Program-made: the position numbers and the translations under genes
In this document: positions 53,317-62,230 of the stretch, piece after piece
Layout of the letters: each line of letters starts with the position of its first letter
Numbering within the stretch: position 1 is the stretch's first letter
The notes under the pieces: model-generated
Databases searched by the model: none
Seen by the model: the letters and a program-made list of their open reading frames with translations, nothing else
Told to the model about the DNA's origin: nothing
Assembly (NCBI GenBank): GCA_002314755.1
Contig: DCHC01000019.1
Coordinates: 12,537-76,536 of the forward strand
Reading direction: 5' to 3'
Source: Faecalibacterium sp. UBA1762
Lineage (GTDB): Bacteria > Bacillota > Clostridia > Oscillospirales > Ruminococcaceae
DNA length: 64,000 bases

Positions 53317-54393
53317 ATGCAACAGCTACATTGGTTTTTGGGCTCCAACACACCAAAAGGCTTTGTAGGATACGTTGATACCGTCTATGACAGCAGCTGG
53401 CGGGTCTGGTTGATCAAGGGTGGGCCGGGGTGTGGAAAATCCGGTTTGATGCGCCGCGTTGCCGACAACCTGCCCGGCAAATGGGAGCTGGTACATTGCT
53501 CCTCCGACCCGCGCTCGCTGGACGCAGTCTTTGACCGGGATCAAAAGGTCCTTTTGGCCGACGCGACAGCGCCGCACGCCATAGAACCCCGATGGCCAGG
53601 TTGCTGCGAAACACTTATTGACCTTTCGGCGGGCTTTTGCATTCCGCTATTACGGCAGCAAGCCAAAGACATTACCGCGTTGAAAACCGCCTGTGCCTGC
53701 CAACACCGTCAGGCGCAAGCTCTTTTAGGGGCGGCACGGCAGCTATGCCGGGCACAGCAGTTTGCCCTGCCGGAGGTAACCGCCAATGCAGCCCGACAGC
53801 TTGCCCTGCAGTATCTGGATTTTTTACCGGATAGTCCCTGTCATCCGTCGAGGCAGGCTACCGAACACCGTCGGGGTTTGACAGCTCTGACGCCGGAGGG
53901 TATCCTGTTCTTTGCCGACACGGTACGTTCCCTTGCGTACCGCATCTACCTGTTACAGGATGAAGCCGGTCTCGGTGCCCAAGCCGTCATGGGATATCTT
54001 TACCAAATACTAAAAGAACAGCCCATTGAAATAATTACCTGCCGCTGCAGTCTTTTCAGTAATGTCACCGATCCTCCGGAGCAGATTCTGCTACCGGAGC
54101 AGAACATTGCATTTATCCATGACCGACCCTGTCACAGGTGGCAACCTCTTACATCCGACAGGGTGCAGGTCATACCCGTTTCCACAATATTTACCTCTTC
54201 TTCAGCCCTGCAGCAGAAAACCGCTTACCCGTATTCCCATCTGCAGCGCTCTTGGCTACAGGCTGCGACAAATTGTATGCGCCAGGCCAAGCAATTACAC
54301 GAAGAGCTGGAGCAGTACTATATACACGCCATGGATTTTTCATTTGTCGATGCCGCATTCGAAAAAGTGGCAAGGGATCTGACAGACCACTGA
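53317..54393 (+). CDS. PRK06851-type P-loop ATPase of unknown function
   Basis: A 358-residue protein like the PRK06851 family: start WFLGSNTPKGFVGYVD (the G-N-T-x-x-G-F signature), Walker A GGPGCGKSGLM (about 35-45), HCSSDPRSLDAV and LLADATAPHAIEPRWPG (about 78-94), which is the family's most conserved segment. A second, weaker P-loop-like half (about 200-350) fits the internal repeat of the family. No membrane segment. Its role is unknown in any organism. AAAGGAGG precedes the ATG. CATACCAT at 53278-53285 resembles a sporulation-sigma -10 but lacks a good -35. Confidence 0.78.
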   Translation: MQQLHWFLGSNTPKGFVGYVDTVYDSSWRVWLIKGGPGCGKSGLMRRVADNLPGKWELVHCSSDPRSLDAVFDRDQKVLLADATAPHAIEPRWPGCCETLIDLSAGFCIPLLRQQAKDITALKTACACQHRQAQALLGAARQLCRAQQFALPEVTANAARQLALQYLDFLPDSPCHPSRQATEHRRGLTALTPEGILFFADTVRSLAYRIYLLQDEAGLGAQAVMGYLYQILKEQPIEIITCRCSLFSNVTDPPEQILLPEQNIAFIHDRPCHRWQPLTSDRVQVIPVSTIFTSSSALQQKTAYPYSHLQRSWLQAATNCMRQAKQLHEELEQYYIHAMDFSFVDAAFEKVARDLTDH

Positions 54394-54403
54394 TTCTTCT
54401 TTC

Positions 54404-54446
54404 AAAAAAAGAGGATGCCGTCCGCATACCGGGCAGCATCCTTTTC
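54404..54446. terminator. bidirectional terminator
   Basis: GGATGC (54413-54418) pairs with GCATCC (54436-54441), extended inward by CCG/CGG-type pairs and flanked by A7 and T4. It serves the converging ATPase and ABC permease genes. Confidence 0.8.
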
Positions 54447-54478
54447 CTTGGTAATCATTACAATGCGTGCGTATTCCT

Positions 54479-56080
54479 TTACAGTTTTTCATAACAGACT
54501 GTACCCCGGTTCATCAACCAACGGTACAGCACCGCTGTCCCCGCTGCAGAAAGTGCCAACACAGCCAGTAGATACCATACGGGGCCGATATTCCAGCCGA
54601 CCCACATATATGCCCCGCCGACAGCAATGGCATACAGCCAACAGCCAAACAACGCAATGGCAATGCTTACATTCTGCTTGATGGGATACAACTCATTGGT
54701 CCAGTTCAGGTTGGCGTTTTTCAAACCAACGGCCAAATCCACACAGGCGAACAGTGCCACGCAGCCGAGAGGAATCAACACGACAAACAACTTTTCCACC
54801 ACGGTGCCCGGCAAAACGATCGCGCCGCAGATACCGCAAAAAACGGCAGGTACGCCGCCTAAAAGCAGCTGCAAGGAAAGCTTTGCCGTCAATATCTCCC
54901 AGGTAGAAACCGGCAGGGATCGCAGCAGCCAATAGCTTTTTCCCTCCAGGGAAACAGCAGGTGCCGCCATATCCGCCATAGAGTTCAGCATACATAATAC
55001 CGCGGTCAACAGCACACAGGTAGAGCCGGATCTTTCACCGAACACCTGGACGACCACACCCAGGACATATTCCCCTTTCACCAACAGAAAAATGCCAAAA
55101 GCTGGCAGCAATAAAAGGGACAGGCCGCAGTTCAGCATATAGTTTGCGCTGGCTGTGAAACGGCCCAGCTCTTTTATCAGCAGCGCCTGCGGAACCGTAT
55201 GCTGTTTAAACTGCTTCGCGCCGGTTTTTTTCCGTTTTTCTGTGGTAGCGGAGGCTGTGGCAATCTTCATAAAGCTATGCGCCATTAATCGCCAAACCAC
55301 CGTCAGCGCGGCAACCAGCACTGTGAGACAAATCGCCAGCGCGGCCATATCTCCAGCACCAATACTGCCGATCTTCCACAGTACCCTTGCGCCGGTTCGT
55401 ATTTTTTCTCCGTACATCTCCGCGTTGGAGACCAGGTCCTGCAGCCAGTTCATTGCACGGAAGTAAACCAGATAATACAGAACAATAAAGGTGATAGACG
55501 CCGCAACCGTGACAAAGCTCTTGTTTTTCAGCCTCAGGCTGATTTTGGCAACACCCCAGCCTAACAGACAGCTGAGGAACATATCCGTCAGCGAGACCAC
55601 AACTATCAGCCCAAGCATACCCACCGCGCGAGCCACCGTAACCCCGAAGAAAAAGATATATACGCCAATAGCCGGAACAAGTACCGTTGCGGAGTACATC
55701 AGTCCCATCAGGTACACGCCCGCCAAGCGGGCGGTCATAACGGTTTTGACAGGGATCGGCATGGATAGCAGCAGATCATTATCCTTTGCAAGATACAGTC
55801 CGGAATAGGTGTTAAAGACACTGCCGAAAACGCCGAGTGCTGCCCCCAATAAACTGAATAGCAGAAAATAAAGCCAATCCAACCCGGCCTTACACAAAGT
55901 CCCACACAAAAACACTGCCAGCGCGCCGAACATTCCGCCTAAAAGCGCTACCATTACCACGGCAAACAGCAAAAACATGACTGTCGTGTTGGCTTTGGAA
56001 CGGGCCTTGCCGGTCTTGGCATTGGTAAAGTAGCCGCGAAAAATCTCATACAGCTGCTTTTTGATCAAAACTTTCAGCAT
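54479..56080 (-). CDS. ABC exporter permease (ABC-2-like)
   Basis: A 533-residue membrane protein with about twelve helices and no ATPase part. It pairs with the ATPase gene directly upstream: ATGCTGA is shared, so translation is coupled (7-base overlap). Such permease-ATPase pairs in Firmicutes export peptides, lipids or drugs. A polar loop (residues 260-295, TASATTEKRKKTGAKQFK) lies between two helix bundles. No substrate can be assigned. Confidence 0.85.
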   Translation of the reverse strand: MLKVLIKKQLYEIFRGYFTNAKTGKARSKANTTVMFLLFAVVMVALLGGMFGALAVFLCGTLCKAGLDWLYFLLFSLLGAALGVFGSVFNTYSGLYLAKDNDLLLSMPIPVKTVMTARLAGVYLMGLMYSATVLVPAIGVYIFFFGVTVARAVGMLGLIVVVSLTDMFLSCLLGWGVAKISLRLKNKSFVTVAASITFIVLYYLVYFRAMNWLQDLVSNAEMYGEKIRTGARVLWKIGSIGAGDMAALAICLTVLVAALTVVWRLMAHSFMKIATASATTEKRKKTGAKQFKQHTVPQALLIKELGRFTASANYMLNCGLSLLLLPAFGIFLLVKGEYVLGVVVQVFGERSGSTCVLLTAVLCMLNSMADMAAPAVSLEGKSYWLLRSLPVSTWEILTAKLSLQLLLGGVPAVFCGICGAIVLPGTVVEKLFVVLIPLGCVALFACVDLAVGLKNANLNWTNELYPIKQNVSIAIALFGCWLYAIAVGGAYMWVGWNIGPVWYLLAVLALSAAGTAVLYRWLMNRGTVCYEKL

Positions 56081-56790
56081 TCCTTTGTATCCTCCAGCTC
56101 CAGAAAGACCTCTTCCAGAGAATCATCCCCCTTGACCTCATCCATCGTGCCGTAGCGAATCAGCTTGCCGCTCTTGATGATAGCGACCTTATCACACAGC
56201 TTTTCCGCAACCTCCAGCACATGGGTGGAAAAGAAGATGGCGCCGCCCTCTTGACAGATGCGGTGCATCATCTCTTTCAAAAGATGCGCAGCCTTAGGAT
56301 CTAACCCCACAAACGGCTCGTCCATCAGAATCAGCCGCGGGGTGTGCATCCAGGCGGCAATGACCGCAAGTTTTTGCTTCATACCGTGGGAATAAGAGCT
56401 GATGGGCTGCTCCAGAGCTGCCGTCAGCTCGAACAGTCCCGTATATTCCGCAATCCGGGCGTTTCTTGTTTCCATATCCACGCCGAAAATATCTGCGATA
56501 AAATCCAGATATTTTCTACCGGTCATAAAATCGTACAGATCCGGATTATCCGGAATATAGGCAATCTCTCTTTTGCAGGCAATGGGGTCCTGCATAATGT
56601 TGATGCCGCCAACGGTGATTTCCCCGGCGTCAAACTGTAGAATACCGGCAACACTTTTCAGTGTTGTGGTTTTGCCGGCACCGTTGTGCCCAATAAAACC
56701 GCAAATTTCACCGGGTGCGATCTGTAAAGAAAGATCATCGACCGCTTTCTTTTCCCCGTATGTTTTTGTCAGGTGTTCAATTTTCAGCAT
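56074..56790 (-). CDS. ABC transporter ATP-binding protein
   Basis: A 238-residue ATPase: Walker A GHNGAGKTT (about 38-46), Q-loop region, signature SYSHGMKQKL (SHGMKQ in place of LSGGQ, common in ABC-2-linked ATPases), Walker B LILMDEPFVGLD and H-loop STHVLE. AGGAGG twelve bases before ATG 56790 decides the start; the frame extends to 56874 without a better RBS. It forms an operon with the permease gene it overlaps. Confidence 0.95.
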   Translation of the reverse strand: MLKIEHLTKTYGEKKAVDDLSLQIAPGEICGFIGHNGAGKTTTLKSVAGILQFDAGEITVGGINIMQDPIACKREIAYIPDNPDLYDFMTGRKYLDFIADIFGVDMETRNARIAEYTGLFELTAALEQPISSYSHGMKQKLAVIAAWMHTPRLILMDEPFVGLDPKAAHLLKEMMHRICQEGGAIFFSTHVLEVAEKLCDKVAIIKSGKLIRYGTMDEVKGDDSLEEVFLELEDTKEC

Positions 56791-56931
56791 TTGCTGTTCC
56801 TCCGTATCTTGATCGGTCTGTTTTGGTACCGTTGCTTCTTTTATACGCCTTCCACCCACTGGAAAGTCAACCACTTTTTCAAAATAGCCGTAAATTATCT
56901 GATTTATGTGAACGATTGTTCTCTTTTTTTA

Positions 56932-56959
56932 ATTATAGACCCTTTTTCCGGCTTGTCAA
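56932..56959 (-). promoter_or_regulatory. sigma-A promoter of the ABC operon
   Basis: Minus strand -35 TTGACA (56959-56954), 16-bp spacer, -10 TATAAT (56937-56932). Confidence 0.78.
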
Positions 56960-56990
56960 GTAGTTTGACCAATCCCGTTTCGCACCTAAC

Positions 56991-57022
56991 AAAAAAGGCC
57001 GGGCAGCTGGCCCGACCTTTTC
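56991..57022 (-). terminator. terminator of the HtrA-like gene
   Basis: AAAAGGCCGGGC pairs with GCCCGACCTTTT around AGCTG, one mismatch, with A6 (56991-56996) giving the U-tract on the minus strand. Confidence 0.85.
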
Positions 57023-57047
57023 CAAACGCAGATCTGAATGAGGTTTA

Positions 57048-58466
57048 TTAGTTTGCAGTGGTCTGGGTAGTGGGAACATACTCTGTCAAAATCATCGTCA
57101 GATCAATCTCTTCCTCATTCCGCAAAACTCTCACGGTGACAGAATCTCCCACCTCGTACTCCGCCAGCAAGCTCTTTACATCGTCGCTGGTGGAAACCTC
57201 TTTACCATCGATGGAAAGGATGAAGTCGCCGGTTTTCAGCCCTGCCTTTTCCGCACTGGAACCGCTCTCGGTAGAGTAGACATACACGCCCAGACGGTCC
57301 AGCCTGTACTGGAACGCCATCTGCTGACTGTCAACATCCAACAGGTTCACACCGACCCGGATTCGGCCGGTCACATAGCCCTTATCCATCAGGTCCTGTG
57401 CGGATTTCATCGCGACGTTGATGGGAATGGCAAAGCCTAGACCTTCCACGCCGGTAGAGCTGGCCTTTGCATTGACAATACCAACCAGTTTACCTTCTGC
57501 ATCGAACAAACCGCCGCCGCTGTTGCCCGGGTTAATGGCGGCATTGGTCTGAATCAGGGTCATTTGGTTTCCTTCCACGGTAACTTCACGGTTCAAAGCA
57601 CTGACAATACCGTCTGTAACGGTACCGCCCAACTCTCCCAACGGGTTGCCCACCGCCACAACGCTTTGGCCAACCACCAACTGGTCAGAATCCCCCACCT
57701 CTGCGAAGGGCAGATCCGTCGCGTCCATCTTCAGTACGGCAATATCCGACTGCTCATCGGTTGCCACCAGGGTAGCGTCATACTCCGTACCGTCGGAAAG
57801 GGTCACTTTAATGGAGTTGGCGTTTTCAATCACATGATTGTTGGTAATGACGGTGCCATCGGCGGAAATAATCACGCCGCTGCCTGCGCCGGTCGCTGTT
57901 GTGGTCTGCATCCAATAGTTTTCCACCGTGTATTCCGTATTGATAGCCACCACTGCAGGGCTGATTTTTTCAGCCAGCTCCACCATGGAAAGCCCTTCCT
58001 CACCGCTTAGATACTCAACCGTTTTTTCAACCTTGGTCACCGTGCTCTCACCGGCCTGATCGCCCAATGCGGTATGCGTACCCATTTTTCCGGCTGCCCA
58101 ACCGCCACCAAAGCCTGCAGCCGCACCCAATAGAATGCTCAGTACAAGCAGCCAGGCTACGCCGTTTCTTGCCCTGTGAGGCTTTTTGGTTCTCCGTGTC
58201 TCATATACCGGCCCGCTTGCCGCTGCGTTGGGGTCGGTATAGGTGTAATTCCACCGTGTCTGCCGGGCATAGGCATTTTGCTGCCCGTCGGTGCCGGCTT
58301 CTGCCCTGTTTTGCTGTTCCGCCTGCTGCGCGTTGCTGTGCGCATAGATGTCATCCCTGCGGCCGACTGCGTCCGCATACATGGGTTGGGTGCCGGGCTG
58401 CGCTTCCGCTTCGCCGTTTTCCTGACCGTTTTGCTCTGGTTCAAACAAATCTTTATTCTCATCCAT
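57048..58466 (-). CDS. membrane-anchored HtrA/DegP-type serine protease
   Basis: A 472-residue protein. A long polar cytoplasmic tail rich in Gln, Glu and Ala (1-100) precedes one membrane helix (about 103-127), a linker, and a trypsin-like domain with the triad H in ITNNHV, D in SDIAVLK and S in NPGNSGGGLF. A C-terminal PDZ domain (about 375-460, GVYVYSTESGSSAEKAGLKTG) follows. It should degrade misfolded proteins outside the membrane. AGGAGG precedes ATG 58466. The cytoplasmic tail is longer than in Bacillus HtrA. It has its own promoter and terminator. Confidence 0.94.
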   Translation of the reverse strand: MDENKDLFEPEQNGQENGEAEAQPGTQPMYADAVGRRDDIYAHSNAQQAEQQNRAEAGTDGQQNAYARQTRWNYTYTDPNAAASGPVYETRRTKKPHRARNGVAWLLVLSILLGAAAGFGGGWAAGKMGTHTALGDQAGESTVTKVEKTVEYLSGEEGLSMVELAEKISPAVVAINTEYTVENYWMQTTTATGAGSGVIISADGTVITNNHVIENANSIKVTLSDGTEYDATLVATDEQSDIAVLKMDATDLPFAEVGDSDQLVVGQSVVAVGNPLGELGGTVTDGIVSALNREVTVEGNQMTLIQTNAAINPGNSGGGLFDAEGKLVGIVNAKASSTGVEGLGFAIPINVAMKSAQDLMDKGYVTGRIRVGVNLLDVDSQQMAFQYRLDRLGVYVYSTESGSSAEKAGLKTGDFILSIDGKEVSTSDDVKSLLAEYEVGDSVTVRVLRNEEEIDLTMILTEYVPTTQTTAN

Positions 58467-58547
58467 AATCAAATCCTCCGATCTATGGTTTGTTGATTGA
58501 CTACCGTTGTTCTCTCCTGTGCTGTACCGACTCTCTTTCTTGGTACG

Positions 58548-58576
58548 GTTATATCATACTCCCTTCCTTTGTACAA
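58548..58576 (-). promoter_or_regulatory. sigma-A promoter of the HtrA-like gene
   Basis: Minus strand -35 TTGTAC (58576-58571), 17-bp spacer, -10 TATAAC (58553-58548). GTACC-13 nt-GGTAC (58524-58546) spans the start region and could be an operator. The rest of 58577-58800 is AT-rich with short repeats (ATTGTGAA twice at 58609-58627) and no gene. Confidence 0.6.
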
Positions 58577-58811
58577 AAAATGTACGCCACTTGAAAAAAA
58601 GTGAACAAATTGTGAAGCAATTGTGAAATGTGCTTTAGGGGACATTCTTCTGTCTTTCTATTCTTTCTCAAACACACCGACAAAATGCACAAAACATCAT
58701 AGCACTTTTTGGAGCTACTGTACATAGACATCTTTTCATGTTTATTGTATCATCTATACAATACCGGCTGTTGCTTTGCAGGTATGCGACATAGGGAGAA
58801 AGTCACTTTCT

Positions 58812-58840
58812 TTGTCGCCCGCAGTTACTGACTGTATTAA
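58812..58840 (+). promoter_or_regulatory. promoter of the three-gene hydrolase unit
   Basis: -35 TTGTCG (58812-58817), 17-bp spacer, -10 TATTAA (58835-58840). It ends 27 bases before the start codon. Confidence 0.55.
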
Positions 58841-58867
58841 TTTGATAGGTTTAAAAGGAGAAAACAA

Positions 58868-60547
58868 ATGAAGAAAAATGCCAGTATGGGTGCCTTGTAC
58901 GCCCGCGATGACCTTTGCCGTCTGTTGCCGGATGAACGGCAAGTCGGCAAAATCAAAAAGGATCGGGTAGTCGGTTGCTTTTATTTTTTGACCCAGGGCT
59001 CCTGGAAACGCCCCACCCCGCCCCCCTGTAATGTGACCAAGGTGTTGAAAGAACATCCTGAGGCGGTAAAAGACTTTAACGATCCCGCATGGGGAAAGGG
59101 TTCCATGTACTGGGATGAGCCCCTGTTTGGCTATTATTTCACCGATGATCCGTGGGTGATTCGCCGCCATGTCAAACTGCTGACCCAGGCCGGTGTGGAC
59201 TTTTTGATTTTTGACACCACCAACCGTGTCACCTTTTGGCCGCAGGTGCATGCCATTCTGCAGGTGCTGGAAGAGTACCGTCTGCAGGGATGGGATGTAC
59301 CCAAGGTCGTATATTATACCAACACCAAATCCGGCGAAACTCTGAATGAGATCTGGGAGGATCTGTACCGTCCCGGTCTATACAAGGATCTGTGGTTTAT
59401 CTGGGACGGCAAGCCCTTTATCATTGCCGACCCTGCCGAATGCACTGCCGAACAGCGGGAGTTCTTTACCTTCCGACTGCCGCAGTGGCCTACGGAGCAT
59501 AAAAAGCAGGGCGGATGCCCATGGATCGATTTCGAGCGTCCCCAGCGTGTTTGGGTCAGTGAGGACGGTGTCAACGACATTGTACCCGTCAGCGTTGCCC
59601 AACACCCCAACCTCGCCTTCGGCGACGCCGCCTTCTACGGCGATCCGGTACCTCGCGGCCGTGCTTTCCATGATGCCCGCAACGACAAGACCCCCGAAGC
59701 ACTGCTGTACGGCTACAATGTGGCGGAACAGTGGGAACGGGCCATTGAAATGGATCCCCGCATGGTATTCTTTACCGGTTGGAACGAATGGACCGCCGGT
59801 CGTGGCAAGGGCGATGAGCCCTATCCCGTGCTGATGGTCGACCAATGCGACTGGGAGTACAGCCGTGACAGTGAGCCGATGAAGGGCGGTCACTTTGACA
59901 ACTACTATATGCAGCTGTGCGACTATATCCGCCGTTACAAGGGCGCCCCTGACCTGCCCCAGGTTCAAAAGGAAACCGCTATCGATCTGAAGGCCGGCTT
60001 TGCCCAGTGGCAAAACATTCCCGAGTATTGGGCAATGCCCTTTGGCACCCTGCCCCGGGATTGGGAGGGTCATGGCGGCGTAACCTATAAGGACGATACC
60101 GGTCGAAACGAGTTTGAGTGTCTGAAGGTCGCCCACGATGCCGATAATGTCTATTTCTACGCCCGCACCAAGGAAGAAATTGTCTTTAATATGTTCACCA
60201 AGTGGATGACCCTGTTTATCAGCGTCGAAGGTCGACCCTATGCCCCCCATTGGCACGGTTACCACTACCTGGTAAACGATGTGGTGTTGGATGGCTGTGC
60301 CACCTTTGTGCAGACCTGCCTGGGCGGCTTCCGCTGGGGCGACAACACCCGTATTCCCTACCGCCGTGACGGCAAAGAGATGATGATCTCTATCCCCCGT
60401 AAGGTATTGGGCATTGAAAAGGGCAGCTTTGAGCTGCATTTCCAGTGGGCAGACCACACCGGCAAACAGGAGACGGTTGAAGACTTCTATCTGCACGGTG
60501 ATTCCGCACCCTACGGTCGGTTCAGCTATACCTACCGGGGCGAATAA
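58868..60547 (+). CDS. GH71/GH99-like glycoside hydrolase with C-terminal beta-sandwich
   Basis: A 559-residue protein without signal peptide. Residues 25-350 look like the TIM barrel of GH71/GH99-type enzymes: GCFYFL, PLFGYYFTDDPWVIRRHVKLL, AGVDFLIFDTTNR, and FFTGWNEWTAGRGKG (about 298-312), whose WNEW is the site of catalytic acids in GH99. The C-terminal ~180 residues resemble a CBM9-like beta-sandwich (DNVYFYARTKEEI, ELHFQWAD). The substrate is unknown; endo-acting on alpha-mannans is the GH99 norm, but the similarity is weak. AAAAGGAG precedes the ATG. First gene of a unit continuing with two DUF5722-like genes. Confidence 0.72.
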   Translation: MKKNASMGALYARDDLCRLLPDERQVGKIKKDRVVGCFYFLTQGSWKRPTPPPCNVTKVLKEHPEAVKDFNDPAWGKGSMYWDEPLFGYYFTDDPWVIRRHVKLLTQAGVDFLIFDTTNRVTFWPQVHAILQVLEEYRLQGWDVPKVVYYTNTKSGETLNEIWEDLYRPGLYKDLWFIWDGKPFIIADPAECTAEQREFFTFRLPQWPTEHKKQGGCPWIDFERPQRVWVSEDGVNDIVPVSVAQHPNLAFGDAAFYGDPVPRGRAFHDARNDKTPEALLYGYNVAEQWERAIEMDPRMVFFTGWNEWTAGRGKGDEPYPVLMVDQCDWEYSRDSEPMKGGHFDNYYMQLCDYIRRYKGAPDLPQVQKETAIDLKAGFAQWQNIPEYWAMPFGTLPRDWEGHGGVTYKDDTGRNEFECLKVAHDADNVYFYARTKEEIVFNMFTKWMTLFISVEGRPYAPHWHGYHYLVNDVVLDGCATFVQTCLGGFRWGDNTRIPYRRDGKEMMISIPRKVLGIEKGSFELHFQWADHTGKQETVEDFYLHGDSAPYGRFSYTYRGE

Positions 60548-60595
60548 TTCACTGAACGTCTCTTTGGGTTCACCTAATAAATGATGTATTTGCAG

Positions 60596-60630
60596 AGGGC
60601 TGCCGCGCATTCCGCAGCGGCGGCCCTTTG
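60596..60630 (+). terminator. strong hairpin between the GH99-like and first DUF5722-like genes
   Basis: AGGGCTGCCGC (60596-60606) pairs with GCGGCGGCCCT (60617-60627), including one T-G wobble, around a 10-base loop and followed by TTTG. It probably causes partial termination or marks an mRNA processing point. Confidence 0.6.
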
Positions 60631-60650
60631 TACAGAAAGGAAGCTGCAAC

Positions 60651-62207
60651 ATGAAAATATCAGCTATTAAAGCTACGTCGGAGCAGTTGATTTTTACTGT
60701 GGATACCGACGGTGAGGTCGCCGTACATGAGCATGTACCCACTGTCGGCGGTAAGCCCGGCCGTACTTTGGCCGTGTTGACTGCCACCGCCGAAAACGGT
60801 CGATTCTCTCTGCCCCGTTTTGAAGGGCATCACGACCGTATCTACTCCCGTTTTGCCGTCACCTGTGCAGGTGAACCCTGCCAGGGTGTGATTTATGTCA
60901 CCGATATTGCCGAAGATGTGCCGGAAAATGTTGCCGATTATCCCCAGCCCAGCAGCATCAAGGTGTTGGGCGTGCCCAAGCGCATTGATGCCGAGCTGCA
61001 TATCCAGCAGGGGCTGACAAATGTCAACCTACCCAACCTGATGGCAACAGAACCGGGTGAGGGCAAAATCGCCTACAACTGGAACGGGCGAACCTACTAC
61101 TTTATTCAATCTGCCGTAGAGGCTGTCGACCGCACCGTCATGGGTGTGCCGATGATTACCATGATCCTGCTCAACAGTCCCCGTCTGTTTGGCTCCACCG
61201 GTGAAAAGGCCCTTTTGGATAGTTGTATTCACCCCGGCTACGATTGGGACAGTTCCAACGCTTTCATCAGCGCATTTGATATGCAGACCGAAGAGGGACA
61301 GGGCTATTTTGGGGCTTTCTGCGAATTTTTGGCCGAACGTTACACCCGTCCGGATAAAAAGTACGGTCGTGCCGTCGGCTTTATCGTCTCCAACGAGGTC
61401 AACAGCCAGTATGTCTGGGGCAATGCCGGTGAGATGACGGTTGACCAGTATACCCACGAATACAGCCAGGCTATGCGCCTTGCCTGGCTATGTGCCCGCA
61501 AGCATTGCAGCTATTTCCGGGTGTATATCTCTTTGGACCAGTTCTGGGCAGGGGTCAACTTTGACGGTAGCAAGCCGCTGCGTTACTATTCTGACCGGCC
61601 GTTGCTGGAAAAGCTGAATGCTTGGGTCACTACCGAAGGAAACTACCCCTGGAATGTGGCGTTCCACCCCTACCCGGAGGATCTGAGCTGGCCGGATTTT
61701 TGGAACGATCGCGCCCCGGATTTCACCTTTAACACGCCGAAGATCACCTTTAAAAACATGGAGGTACTGGAGGCTTTTCTGGGTCAGGAGGCTTTTCTTT
61801 ACAAGGGCGAGCCCCGCCGTATCATCTTTAGCGAGCAGGGCTTTAATTCCCGCAGTGATGAGCTGAAGGAGCTGACCGAACAGATGGCAGCAGCCGGTTA
61901 TGTTCTTGCCTTTATGAAAGCCCGCAACATGAAGACGGTGGACCTGTTTACCCATCACGCCAGTGTGGATAACCCCCACGAATTCGGTCTGAACCTGGGT
62001 GCTTTCCGGTTTGATCCCAATTCTCCAGACCGTTTCGGTGAGCCCAAACCGATTTACGCATCCATCAAAGCTATGGATACACCGGACGAAGCCGCCGCGA
62101 TAGAGAAGGCCCGTGCCTTCATCGGAGAGGAACTGTTTGAGTACCTTTTGCATCCCACCGTCATCTGTGCCGACCATGACACGACCGACGATGTGGTGTT
62201 CTGCTAA
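60651..62207 (+). CDS. DUF5722-like putative glycoside hydrolase, copy 1
   Basis: A 518-residue protein, no signal peptide. An N-terminal beta-domain (1-110, VHEHVPTVGGKPGRT; SLPRFEGHHDRIYSR) precedes a TIM-barrel region (110-500). Candidate acid/base and nucleophile glutamates sit in SNEVNSQYVWGN (about 259-270) and IFSEQGFNSR (about 390-399), the NE and E pattern of clan GH-A enzymes. Its best fit is the DUF5722 family, uncharacterised and associated with glycan use. AAAGGAAG precedes the ATG. Closely related to the following gene. Confidence 0.75.
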   Translation: MKISAIKATSEQLIFTVDTDGEVAVHEHVPTVGGKPGRTLAVLTATAENGRFSLPRFEGHHDRIYSRFAVTCAGEPCQGVIYVTDIAEDVPENVADYPQPSSIKVLGVPKRIDAELHIQQGLTNVNLPNLMATEPGEGKIAYNWNGRTYYFIQSAVEAVDRTVMGVPMITMILLNSPRLFGSTGEKALLDSCIHPGYDWDSSNAFISAFDMQTEEGQGYFGAFCEFLAERYTRPDKKYGRAVGFIVSNEVNSQYVWGNAGEMTVDQYTHEYSQAMRLAWLCARKHCSYFRVYISLDQFWAGVNFDGSKPLRYYSDRPLLEKLNAWVTTEGNYPWNVAFHPYPEDLSWPDFWNDRAPDFTFNTPKITFKNMEVLEAFLGQEAFLYKGEPRRIIFSEQGFNSRSDELKELTEQMAAAGYVLAFMKARNMKTVDLFTHHASVDNPHEFGLNLGAFRFDPNSPDRFGEPKPIYASIKAMDTPDEAAAIEKARAFIGEELFEYLLHPTVICADHDTTDDVVFC

Positions 62208-62230
62208 GCTCGCGTAAAGGAGGATTGACC

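Noticed and set aside
58524..58546. GTACC-13-GGTAC inverted repeat at the HtrA promoter as an operator
   Set aside because: The arms are five bases, which can occur by chance; kept only as a remark in the promoter entry.
59378..60787. Antisense open frame of about 470 codons opposite the GH99-like gene
   Set aside because: A reading-frame shadow: codon composition and motifs support only the plus-strand gene.
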